A DNA stretch of 64,000 nucleotides, taken from contig NC_057371.1 of assembly GCF_016906535.1 (NCBI RefSeq), positions 372,001 to 436,000 of the forward strand, written 5' to 3'. The notes below the pieces were generated by a model. The model was given only the letters and a program-made list of their open reading frames with translations. It was not told the DNA's origin and ran no database searches. Shown here piece after piece: positions 49,091-59,985 of this stretch (position 1 is its first letter; each line of letters starts with the position of its first letter). The translations under genes were made by a program, and so were the position numbers. This stretch comes from Rhizoctonia solani (Eukaryota > Basidiomycota > Agaricomycetes > Cantharellales > Ceratobasidiaceae).

Positions 49091-50684
49091 AAAAAAAGGG
49101 ATTGGTTGATTGTGGGTGTCGAGTATATCTGTGTAATATAACTTGTAAGATGTTCTTGCGCTTTTTTGTTTGAGTTCTTCTGTTTTTGTCTTTTTGTCTT
49201 TTGATGATACCTTTGGGGGGTCAGAATCGAATTTACATTTTACATGATTTGATTGTCGCGAGTTGGTTCGTCTCGGCCACTGAGCTCATGAGAGTCGAGT
49301 TACGATACCGCGAGTGATGTAACCCGGACATTCGTCGGGTCTATCAAGGTGATCAACCACTTGATTCTTACATTCTTAAAGTCTACGCGCGGAAAAAGAA
49401 AGAAAGAGAGCAACAGAGCTTCCCACCCTCGTACTTCTCTCACTTTGGACATCATTTCTCGTTCGAATTCTATAAAGGGCACACGCACACTAGTATAATA
49501 ATTTCCCGAGCCGGGGAATGAAAAAACAACCGTCCTCGGAGCTTCCATATCATCCCTTTCTCTTTCCCTCGCTCTCTCTGTCTCTTTTTTCACCTGCCTA
49601 TGCAAAGTCCCATCTGAGCTCGGCCGGAGTGGTGTTGACTATTTTAGTTCGAGGTACGATCAGTGTGTATGTGTGTTTGTAGGTCTCATGACTTGGATCA
49701 CCCACATGGGCGTCGTATTGTATATGCGTATTTTTCTTTCTTTCTTTGCAACTCTATATCTGGCACCCGCGCCGCGATTAGTTATATTAGGGAAAGTGTG
49801 TCTCGTTTGGTGAGGAGGGTATGATAAATGTGTTGGTTCTGTAGTGTGGATTCAGGGGCTAACTGTACTTTGCTTACGATCCACTACCAAACTACAAGAA
49901 ATTGGACAGAGCGGATAACAAACGAGTCGATCGCTATGATATCCCCAACCTTGACAAAATTATGTCTATACCCGTCACATAAACACGGTGGCGTGCTATA
50001 CAGGCTCATATGGATTACCTAATAAGTCTGGGGAGGATCAGGCGATCAAAAGCGACGCCAGCCGCCCATGTTGCTCACGTCCTTCTTTATCGCGTCTCGT
50101 CAAAACGAACCGCTGTCAGTCGGCATAATCAACTTGTTAGCGATAGAGGGAGAGGACTATCTATGCCAAGCGCTCTCGCTAGACGAAAGGACATATGCAC
50201 ACTCTCTCGTACGATTGTGCTACTAACGTCCTATTGCGGCGGGCTTCTAGGGAAAAGTCTTGTAGGATTTCAGATCTGATACACTATATAGCCCAGCTGA
50301 TACATTAATCAATATTAGCTATTTATCCCAGAACTCGCTATTGTTCACCTACTCCGAGAGGCTACTTGCTCAGTGACGATAGCAAAATGGCCACTTCGGA
50401 ATCTAGGTGTCTGTTTTAGTCAATTCATCCTACCTGGTTTCACCTGGATCCTCCCTGGAAGGTCTCAATCGAAGCTCACTGTGCCTTCATTTTATCCCCC
50501 GGAGCGCGGTTATTCAGTTAGCGAAGGTCCCATGACCAGATCCTCCGCATGAAACGCCAAGGTTCTCCGCCGTTCTGCGGGCCCGATAATAGAAACAACC
50601 AAGAGGGTGATCACACTTGGCAACTAAAAAGGGAACAATCGGTATTTCTCACAGTGTTCAACGAACAGGGTTATCTGTCTTAGC
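49091..50684. other. Gene-poor region
   Basis: About 1.6 kb with no supported gene; only short unconserved frames. Confidence 0.55.
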
Positions 50685-50766
50685 GGGCACGCCGGGTTCA
50701 AGATGTGGTTGTGTCAGCGCGTTGCGAGACTGGCGGGATGTTCTGGCGATATGAAGGGGCTTAATT

Positions 50767-50779
50767 GCGTGAGTAAATG
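50767..50779 (+). promoter_or_regulatory. Conserved upstream element of lipase 1
   Basis: GCGTGAGTAAATG starts 187 bases before the lipase 1 start codon. The same 13-mer starts 186 bases before lipase 2, while surrounding promoter sequence has diverged. This suggests a retained regulatory site. Confidence 0.5.
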
Positions 50780-50846
50780 TTACGGGCAAGGTATGACCTG
50801 GCTCTGATTTTATTCTCCTTTTAGTCCGAAGAGAACTAGGAGGGAG

Positions 50847-50854
50847 TATATAAA
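50847..50854 (+). promoter_or_regulatory. TATA box of lipase 1
   Basis: TATATAAA about 100 bases before ATG 50954, at a position comparable to the lipase 2 box. Confidence 0.65.
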
Positions 50855-50953
50855 TGCCACGGCAGGAGATCATAGTGAGCTCAGCGGCAGCTGGTTTATC
50901 TTTGTCCCTCGTCTTCTAGGAGCCATCATTCCGCGTTTCCTGCTGTTTAAGCC

Positions 50954-52315
50954 ATGATGCTCGGCGCTCTCGTTCTCACTGTTGCCCTCTCGCTTCAGGT
51001 CTTGGCCGCTCCTACTCCGATTGAAGTCGAACAACGGGCGGACTCATCTGTCACCGTCATCAACGCTGCCACTATTGCGTCTTATGCTCCGTACACCAAC
51101 TTTGCTGCTGCCACCTATTGTCCTGGGGTTGCAGATTGGTCGTGCAGTAAGTACTAAAATATGAAAAATAGCTCTCGTTATTGATGTGAATTTACTTCAG
51201 AGGCTTGTAAACGAGTGCCTGGCTTCATTCCTTATGCTACAGGCGGAAATGGAAATGATGTTCAGTACTGTAAGCGTCTGTCTGCTACAGCAAACTCACA
51301 GACTTAAGCTATTTTTAGGGTACGTTGGATGGTGGCCATCAGGATCGTCGGTTGTGGTTGCGCATGAAGGGACAGATCCGACTCAATTGTACGTCGCCTT
51401 TATCTCGGAGTCAATAATTATTACCAAATCGTAACACGCATATAGCCTGTCCGTCTTGACTGATGCCAACGCCTTCTTTGGGACTTTGAGTACATCCCTT
51501 TTCCCCGGGGTTACGAGCGCGGTACAAGTACACTCGGGATTCAGAGACGCACATGCTGCCACGGCGGCAACTATACTTGCCGCAGTAAAGAAAGTCATAG
51601 CCGAGAGGTCAGCAACCAAAGTGACACTAGGTAATACTCTTTGCTTCCACTTTTTGAATTTAATAAATCAACTATATCTTCTTTTCTTAGTTGGCCATTC
51701 ACTTGGTGGTGCACTTGCAGCACTTGACGCTTTGTATCTTAAATTGAACCTGGCTTCGACCATCGCCATCAAGGCCGTGACATATGGACAGCCTAGGGTG
51801 AGTTATAGCCCATAACTTATGTTTGAACCAAGTACCGAGATCAATTAGGTCGGAAACCAAGAGTTCGCAGATTTGTTCCAGCAAAAGGTGAATCATATCC
51901 CAAATGCTTTGGGATCATTTCTAACAACTCTGTACCAGATCACCGACTATTCTCGCATCACAAATATCGAGGATGAAATCCCTATTGTTCCCGGTGCGTT
52001 TTTCTAGTCGGCTTTCAATAAAACGCTAGTATATTTATTCATCGGTGAATAGGACGATTCCTCGGTTACCATCACTCTTCAGGGGAGAAACACATTAAAT
52101 ACACCGGTGATTGGAGGGCCTGTGCTGGTTAGTAATCACTGTGATACATGTTCCGTTTCCCGATATCCCCTAACGTCCCGAATGAAAATCAACTAGGTCA
52201 AGATAACACTAGCGAGGATTGTATAGTTGGTTCTGTTCCGACGCTTCTTCAGGGCAACCTAATTGACCACTTGGGTCCTTACGAGGGTGTATGGATCGGT
52301 ACTCTGTCTTGTTAG
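50954..52315 (+). CDS. Secreted class-3 lipase / feruloyl-esterase-like hydrolase, tandem copy 1
   Basis: Nine exons: 50954-51146, 51201-51269, 51319-51388, 51446-51630, 51691-51797, 51849-51887, 51939-51993, 52053-52127 and 52197-52315. They encode 303 aa, unbroken. A signal peptide of about 18 residues ends LQVLAA, followed by a short propeptide-like stretch. The Lipase_3 fold is shown by VVVAHEGTD, nucleophile Ser176 in VGHSLGGAL, Asp233 in NIEDEIPIVP and His289 in NLIDHLGPYEG. The triad spacing (57 and 56) resembles filamentous-fungal lipases and FaeA. Cys pairs at CPG...WSC-KACK and at both ends of the C-terminal exon suggest disulfides. The substrate may be lipid or feruloylated wall material. 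Every exon has the same length as in lipase 2. Confidence 0.93.
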
Positions 52316-52856
52316 ACACACGTATATGGGGCCAGATCTTGTCCACGGCAAAAGGGTAGCAAAGTGAATGTGTCCATTTACTATTGCGGTGTTTTATATT
52401 GGGGGTTTTATGGAATTAAGGCATTGAATGAACATGGTATTGATGATAAGAAGTGAGGAGAAATTGGAAGCATACACCTTAGCTTGCTCCAGCAGAGGCT
52501 ATGGATCGTTAGTAGTGTGATACTATATAGTTTCAAATGAAAGTTCTATAATGAGCTGGTTGGTGCCTGGCAGGTGATCGGAACAAAATTACTCAAATTC
52601 TTCTCGTCGTGCCTCATCGAGATTAATCATATTTCCAAGCTGACCGATAACTGCTAGCGACAGGGTACCAGTCTAGGCGATCTCGCTAGACAAAGCGCAC
52701 ATATTTTCGTGTTCTCTGTATTTATGTCCGCGATTATTCCATACCTTCCAAGTGGGCATTCCGTAATGCATCAATATTCATGCGCCATCTGTGCTATCAG
52801 TGGGATCAAGCCGCCCACTGCCAAACTCTGGCCGGTCTCTCAACATATACCTATAC

Positions 52857-53068
52857 CACGGTGGACCCCAAAAGTGCGGATTTTCTGAACGTGAAAAATC
52901 GCGCGTTATATGCGGAGTGTTGGCAAAATCCGATCATTTTTTTCATGAATCCGCATCCTCAACTCACCCCTGTGTGTCGTCGAGGTGCGGGTTCTGCTAT
53001 TTTAGGTGCGGATGTCTGGCAAAATCTGGACGTCATGCGGATTTTCCGCACTTTTGGGGTTCACCGTG
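52857..53068. mobile_element. 212-bp MITE with 24-bp inverted repeats and TAC target duplication
   Basis: Left end CACGGTGGACCCCAAAAGTG and the reverse complement of the right end CACGGTGAACCCCAAAAGTG differ at one base in 20, and the match continues to base 24. TAC stands immediately outside each end (52854-52856 and 53069-53071). Interior sequence is AT-rich with GGCAAAATC motifs near both ends. No coding capacity. The size, perfect ends and duplicated target indicate a non-autonomous DNA element inserted between the lipase genes. The 3-bp target does not by itself fix the superfamily. Confidence 0.85.
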
Positions 53069-53481
53069 TACTTGGCTTGGTATGGGAAACACTAGTCTCT
53101 CGATTACCATAAAAAGAGCGCTATCACCGAAGCCAGGTCATCATTTCAGCCAAGAACGCCGACGTATTTTCACCTGTCGCTCTCCGAAGCCCGAGGTGAG
53201 ATCCACGGTACTTTCATTGTGCCCTCGAGATACGATCGTCGGATTGGCGGGGCCCCCGTGACTACATTCCCCACGTGCAGCCGCCGAGGTTCCCGCCTTT
53301 CTATGGGTTCGATAGTAACACCAATTAAGAAGGCAGTCACGGTTATGGATAGAAAAGGAATTGTACGGCATTTATTGCAACGCAGAGCGTACCAGTTTAT
53401 CTCTCTTGGCAGGCATGCCGGACCCAAGACCTGATCGAGTAAGTTTCCTTCCCAGACAGCTGGCGGTATGAAGCTTGAATC

Positions 53482-53494
53482 GCGTGAGTAAATG
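53482..53494 (+). promoter_or_regulatory. Conserved upstream element of lipase 2
   Basis: GCGTGAGTAAATG identical to 50767-50779, at the matching distance from the start codon. Confidence 0.5.
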
Positions 53495-53571
53495 CTATGA
53501 GAAGGTCATCAGCTGGTTGCAATCTTTTGTGCTTTAACCCAGTGAAAGTTTAAGACAGAGAGGGAGAGGGG

Positions 53572-53577
53572 TATAAA
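53572..53577 (+). promoter_or_regulatory. TATA box of lipase 2
   Basis: TATAAA, 96 bases upstream of ATG 53668. Confidence 0.65.
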
Positions 53578-53667
53578 TGACGTGTCAGGTCACCTTGGTC
53601 GTCTCAGCAGCAGTCGGTCGTTTTCCTGCCTCTCCTTCCTTTTCCTCCGTCCTCTCTCCCCTTCAAT

Positions 53668-55020
53668 ATGATTCTTAGCACTCTTATCTTCGCCATCGGC
53701 CTCTCTCTCCGCGTTTTGGCAGCCCCTACTCCTATTGAGATTGATCAGAGGGCAGATTCATCCGTCACAATTATTGATGCCGCAACTATAGCCTCCTATT
53801 CTCCTTATGCCAATTTCGCCGCCGCTACCTATTGCCCAGGGACCGCGACCTGGTCTTGCAGTAAGTATTTGAGTCCAAATATGGCATTATATCCCATAGT
53901 CACTGTTTTGCCACAGAGGCTTGCAAAAGAGTGCCTGGTTTCATACCCTATGTGACAGGCGGAAACGGAGGCAGCGTGCCATACTGTGAGTTTCTAACGA
54001 TCACATTTAATTTCGCCACTCACAGTATTCTCAGGGTATGTAGGTTGGTGGCCATCAGGATCGTCGGTGGTGGTTGCGCATGAAGGAACTGATCCAACTA
54101 AATTGTATGTGGCACCTATCTTAGTTAGCAATTACTACTAAACTAAAATGCGCATATATCTAGCCTATCACTACTGACCGATGCCAATGCCTTCTTTGGG
54201 TCTCTGAGCACATCTCTGTTCCCTGGAGTTACGAGCGCGGTACAAGTACACTCAGGGTTCAGAGACGCACACGCCGCGAGCGCGTCGGCTGTGCTTGCTG
54301 CAGTAAAGAAGGTTATGGCAGAAAGGTCGAGTACCAAGGTGACACTGGGTGGGTTTATTCACTTATTGTATAATATGCGCGGAGATACTTATTCTTTTTC
54401 ATTTCTAGTCGGACACTCCCTCGGCGGTGCACTCGCGACTCTTGATGCCCTCTATCTTAAGTTGAACTTGCTATCGAATGTCGCCATCAAGGTTGTAACA
54501 TACGGGCAGCCTAGGGTGAGTTGTAATTCATGGACCTAACTTACAAGCATTACTGAGAACTTCTCAGGTCGGAAACCAAGAGTTTACGAACATGATGGAT
54601 CAGAAGGTAATCAACTCACGTTTTTATATAATTAAACAATTGTAATTAACCTATTCTAGAACTTCGACTTTTCGCGTATCACAAATATAGAGGATGTAAT
54701 CCCCATCGTTCCGGGTAGGTCGTTGTTCATTGCACTGCTGGAGCCTTGATTTACGGAGGAATAGGTCGATTCCTTGGCTACCGCCACATCTCGGGAGAGA
54801 AACACATTAAATATACCGGCAACTGGAGAGCATGTGCAGGTGAGTGGCCAGTAGTGCTTTTGCTCCTTCCAAATTTGACATCTTTGTCCAAATTTATCTA
54901 GGCCAAGATAATACTAGTGAAGACTGTTCCATTGGCTCTGTACCAACTGTCCTTCAGGGCAACTTGATCGACCACTTGGGACCCTACGAAGGTGTCTGGA
55001 TCAGCACTCTATCGTGCTAA
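53668..55020 (+). CDS. Secreted class-3 lipase / feruloyl-esterase-like hydrolase, tandem copy 2
   Basis: Nine exons: 53668-53860, 53917-53985, 54035-54104, 54164-54348, 54409-54515, 54568-54606, 54660-54714, 54765-54839 and 54902-55020. Each is identical in length to its counterpart in copy 1; the product is again 303 aa and intact. Signal peptide, VGHSLGG serine elbow, IEDVIPIVP aspartate and LIDHLGPYEG histidine are all kept. Differences cluster in the propeptide and surface loops. In exon 7 ITDYSRIT becomes NFDFSRIT, near the expected substrate cleft, which could alter specificity; that is inference. Introns have diverged far more than exons, as expected for a duplication kept under selection. 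Confidence 0.93.
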
Positions 55021-55304
55021 ACTACCCGACCTAACACAGATTTCGTTCGAGTTACCACACCATGAAAAGGGAGCAAAATGAATGCGCCTATTCACAATTG
55101 TATTTTCCTTACTTCGGGTCTTATGGCAGGTGGAAATTGAAATATCATCTTGGCTAAACGCAAATTCGATTTCACAATAAAAACCAGAACTATACAAATC
55201 GACATTCAACAATTAACAGGTAAGAGACCAAGAAGCAAGGAGGTGAGAGGCTTCCGAGTCATTTTAAAGGTTATTTTAGGTAAGGATTGTTCTCACATCG
55301 AAAA

Positions 55305-57555
55305 TCACATAATTTGTGCCCGCCCCCTACGGCCACGGCGCCCCACAAACCCGCGAGAGTTCGGGTCTGGAACTCGAGCCCACATACTAGCCGCAGTACC
55401 ATGGGTCTCCCAGTTACTGACTCCCTGTTTATTAGCACCAGGTACCTTATGAGACCGGGAGTGCGAGCTACTTGAGTGAGGGAGTCTCCATCTTTCCAAA
55501 GTTAAAGTAGCTTGGGCACTTTCTATGTCGGAAGGCACTCCAGCAACTTCGGCATAAGTCCTGTCATCCAAGAACGTTTGAGAACCCAGTGTTCGCGAAG
55601 GGAGCGATCCGTCCGAATTTTTGGGAGTGGATCCATTGGGTTGTGCCTCCGTGAATGGGTTCGAACAAGACTTGCCCTCTGAAGGAGACGCGAGAGAAGA
55701 TTCAATCTTGGACAGTTGATTCTCAAAAACGAAATCCATACTAGGGCGAAGGTCAGAAGTCGCATCCATACAAGAAGGTTCCTCTGATCCAGGGACCTGC
55801 AACATGCTGTTTGATGGAGTAATCAATGGGGTATCCGGTTCAGTCGATATACTATACTGAGACGTCAATCCTATAGAGTTAGAGGAGTAACAAGTGGTTT
55901 TGATGTGTTCGGCACATCCGGAACAGGCAATACTATTGTCGTTGGAATCCGAGGCGTCAGGAGAGGGGCCAGTACATTCAGGCCCCGGACCACATGCATC
56001 GCTGTTTGCCCAGGCATTTTCATCTTGAAAAGAGTCGAGCGAGAAAGATTCGCCCAGGTGATCAAGATGAGGAGCCACCAAACTCCGCAAAGTAATGAAC
56101 TCGGCCCAGGAGGCTGAGACGACGGAAGCCAAGTTTGAAGTCCCCTCGGCGTGCGGATCTATCGAGGTCCGAACCATGGTAGGCATGCTTTCGATAGAAG
56201 ACTTACAGCACCCGATAAGTCTAGGAGCTGCGCGAGGAGTTGAATCTACCGAAGAGTCATGCCCGCTGGAGGAGATAATGTCCGAATTACCGAGGGCCGA
56301 GTCTTGATAAATCGATTCGGCAACTAGATCACGCTCCTTAGAACCACGGAAAGGGGAATCATGCCTCTGAATATCCTCAAGGGGCCCTGTTTTCAAGTTA
56401 ATCCGAGTTGCTTCTCCTGTGAGGGGGCCCAAGTCTACAGTTTTAGTATTTGATGGTTCCGAGAATCCTTCAGTAGTTGTCTGAGGTACCATCTGTGACT
56501 TAGGATGATGACATGGTTCGGAGTTCATTCGTGACAGACTTGTGATACAGGAACAGGGTCCTGGGACACGAATGGGTCGATGCTACTATGAGAATGCAGT
56601 GCTGAGGCGACTTACCTCCGCTCGTAATACATGAAAAGTCCCTGCGCCAATGTCTGGCCATGCTCCGAGGCATTTCATTCGAAGTAGTAACCGGAGAAGA
56701 TATTCGAAGGTCTTTCCAAACCGATGCAGGAGTGGCGGCCGGAGAAAAATTAGTGTTAACAACGGCCGAGCTGAAGTGGGATTCAGGAGCTATGGTGAGG
56801 CGGATTTGAGTAGGGGTCCATATAGGAGGAATACTGCTTACTAGTTGGTCTCAAACGAGGACTGGAACTAGCGTTAGGTTTAACATTGTACTGACTTGAA
56901 GCCGGTCGATTCGGTAATATGAGCTCAAAGTCCAGAATATCAATAGGAGGAATCAAAACAAGACTGGAAGCCGTATTTGGTTTTTCGGTTCGGTTCTGCG
57001 CACAGTCGCGAATTGTGGGCGTGACTGGTGAGAGAAAAATCAATACATTATTTAATACCCAAAAGACAAGGGCCACATACCTAAACAAGCCACAAATCCT
57101 GCCAGACATAGAAACACTGCCATCCCACAGATCGCATTGAAAAAGTAAGTTCTGCAAATGTTCTGATAATGAAGAATCATCCACCCAGATGTTTCGTAGG
57201 GAACGTGAATGAGGCAGAGCGTCGAGACCTGCTTTGGAGTGCCAGTCGCCAAAGACTGGTTATTGGTAGCTAGTAACGAGCTATTAGTAGGGATAGGAGC
57301 AGGTAATGTAGGCCTTGGGTCTCCAGCCGAAATGGGATACATCCAAGAAGGCATATGGTGACGCATGACTCCCTTCATGTCTTCCAGCGCATTCCACACC
57401 AACGGTCTAAGTAGGCAATGAGATGCCCGTCAAGCTGAGATCCATAGTTTAGGAAAATTCACGCACCGAAGCCACTCATATTCATCCCCTTGGATGAATG
57501 CAAACTGAATATACGTGGCGACAGCCGCAACTATGATAGGAAGAGCAAAAAGCAT
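55305..57555 (-). CDS. Unknown two-helix membrane protein with long disordered tail
   Basis: Five exons on the minus strand, 57467-57555, 57081-57406, 56842-57024, 56616-56789 and 55305-56560, encode 675 aa with every phase consistent. Residues 1-20 are strongly hydrophobic (LFALPIIVAAVATYIQFAFI): a signal anchor or first helix. A second helix (FFNAICGMAVFLCLAGFVACL) lies near residue 120. The remaining 500 residues are Ser/Thr/Pro/Asp-rich and probably disordered, with scattered Cys and a basic GRRGRRGR close. I recognise no family. The layout, a membrane-anchored N-terminus with a large cytosolic tail, would suit a scaffold or regulator, but nothing in the sequence proves it. Confidence 0.65.
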
Positions 57556-58740
57556 TCCACGACACTCTTAGTTAAACAATGTAGATGAAAAGAAAGGATG
57601 GGAAAGAAGGGGGTTTCGCTATTATATATAACCCCCCTGAGTCGGCTGATAGGGGCTGGCTACTCTCGGTTAGAGTTTCAAGAGGGAATGCTCGATAGTC
57701 ACGCCGAATCCAAAATCATTTCTCCTGGTTTGCCATTTCAGTATAATGTGGGATTTTTGGATTCACCGGTAGATGAGATATTACATTTGAAGCAGCTCAG
57801 AAATGATATAAGTTGATTGATGATCACCAAAGAGACACTTGATGCTGTAGCTGACACGCAGACGTTACCAAGTCAGGTGTTACCATGTACACGAATTGGC
57901 GTTTGTTACCAAGCCCTCAGACACGATCCATGAAACAAATATATTTTGTTCGTAAAGCACACATCGTTTGCACAATGACAAGGCGTAAAATCAATGGCTG
58001 GCACTTGAAATTTCTCGAAATGTATTTGTTTCTTTGCTCTCGTTAGATCCGATCTGTAATTACTCATCCAACGATATAATTGTTATGCATACATTATGCT
58101 CTCCAAAGTATACGTAGGCATAGATGTAAAAGGACTGATGGCCCAATAACTTGAATCTCATTTGCAGGTACTCCAAAAAGCTTTGCTTCACTACACCACA
58201 GGTCTTGCAGCACTAAGAGTCGACGCTGTATACTTAACGTGACTATACGTTTCATCTCATGATCACTCAACGATCATCTGCCCCTGGGCTTTTCATTGAG
58301 CTTGATCTATATGCAGCTATTATTTCAATCAGTCTTAATTAGTAGCTCGCTCAGGTAATGCGTGATAAAATAGGTAGAAATGATGCCATCGTTGGGAGCA
58401 ATGCATCACAAATTAAGGAGACCATAAGAAAATTTTAACGCAAGATCTTAAGATGGGCGATGCGTTAGTACGTTAGTCCATATAACATACAGCCTAAGTA
58501 TTTGAAAGCTAAGCACCAGTATATTTGTACTATAGCTTCCATCAGCGTAAGCTGCTGTGGAGTCGTACAAGTGGGTGCGGTTCCACCATTTCTTCTGTTG
58601 ATTCACCCCAGGACTTAGAGTCACATAGTTATCTATAGTATACCAAGCGATATTAGACATTATTTTGCTCATTTTTTCTACTAATATGCATCTACGTATT
58701 GTACAAGTGTCGAGTAAAAGAATCCAAATACATTGGGTAA
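57556..58740. other. Gene-poor region
   Basis: No supported gene between the convergent or divergent neighbours. A minus frame at 58448-58834 is mostly the shadow of the dehydrogenase 3' end. Confidence 0.5.
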
Positions 58741-59915
58741 CTAGTTCAAGTGCATTCCGGCCTCTTCGCACCACAGATCCCATAACTCGTCCTGAAGGTG
58801 AACACTCAGACTCCAAGGATTGACCCACTTCCATTGCTTACGATCCCAGAACCTCCCCTTTAGATTAGAGCTGGCAGGTTCTGGCGCAACTGCCAGCCAA
58901 ACGGCGGTGATCGCTCCCTGTTCGCTTGTGATGCCTAGTGTTCTCGCCCCAAATTTCATTAAATTGGAGGCCGCGTCGGCCATTGATCCGGCACCTTCAG
59001 GCTGAGACCAAATAGAAGATTTAACTGTGCCTTGAAAGCAAGTTGGATTGTCAAAAGTGTTCCTATAATCATACGTAATGGTGCTCACCAGGATGGCAAG
59101 AGTGTACGGTGATACCTTTCCATGCTTCTTTCTTGGATAACCGGCACTGAAGAGCCATCGACCATACAGCTTGTGAGGCTTTAGACCTAAAGTAAAGCTG
59201 CAGCATTTCACCAAGCGATAACTTGGCCCCAGCTTGGTTATTGAACTTGGCCAAGATGTCCCGATTTCCGATGTTTCTCTTGCTCAGAGGATCGCTGCCA
59301 TAAAATCCAGCAGAGGAAACGGAAATAATGCGTCCGTTTGGAGCTACGCATCCCAAGTTTAGCAGACCATGGGTAAGCAGGACATGCGCCAAGTGATTGG
59401 TCTGATACATTTGCTCGTGTCCGTCTTCTGTGAGGGAAATAGTGCCCGTAAGCCCTCCTTGAAAACAACAGACCATGTCACTATCAGAGCGTATACAAGC
59501 TAGAGTGCACCCACCCGCATTATTTATTAGTATATCTACTGGTTTCATCTCTCTCTCTCCATCGGCTCAAGAACTCGCGAATACTCGCAAGATTCGCGCA
59601 ATCCAGTGCTTCGACCTCGACCTTCAAGTTTCCAGTATTTTCAATTATATGCCTTTTTGCCTCTTCCCCCTTCGTTTCGTTGCGGCAGGCTAAAACAACA
59701 TGGGCATTCATCCTCGCGAGCGCACGAGCAGCTTCCAGGCCAATACCAGAGTTGGCGCCAGTGACGATAGCCAGTTTGCCAGATAGATCAGCGACGGGCA
59801 TAGTCATATCCGGGTAAAACGGGGCAAGAAAGTTGTCGAGTTGAATTCGAGCAAAACTAAGCATCGAAAGAAGCCAGGCAACTAGAGCGACATGTTCGTT
59901 CTGAGAGTAGGGCAT
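58741..59915 (-). CDS. Short-chain dehydrogenase/reductase, one frame break in a GA run
   Basis: Three exons on the minus strand, 59515-59915, 59089-59457 and 58741-59030, would give about 353 aa. Rossmann signature TGANSGIG lies at residues 52-59, NNAG opens the middle, and Tyr-x3-Lys (YFRSK) with ISVSSAG forms the catalytic set. It resembles the retinol-dehydrogenase/WWOX-like branch, NAD(P)-dependent reductases often bound to membranes through an N-terminal hydrophobic segment, as here (LVAWLLSML). Exon 1 is 401 nt, two short of the length its splice phase needs. The missing dinucleotide falls in a GAGAGAGA run near 59,552, before KPVDILINNAG. Both exon-end introns use AAG acceptors. Either slippage error or a disabled allele. 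Confidence 0.82.
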
Positions 59916-59977
59916 TGTATCTTGGCACCTTTGGAGAGACTGTGAAGGGGTAAATAAAGGCTGCTAGTAATTTATGG

Positions 59978-59985
59978 TATTTATA
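59978..59985 (-). promoter_or_regulatory. TATA box of the short-chain dehydrogenase
   Basis: TATAAATA on the minus strand, about 65 bases upstream of ATG 59915. Confidence 0.5.
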
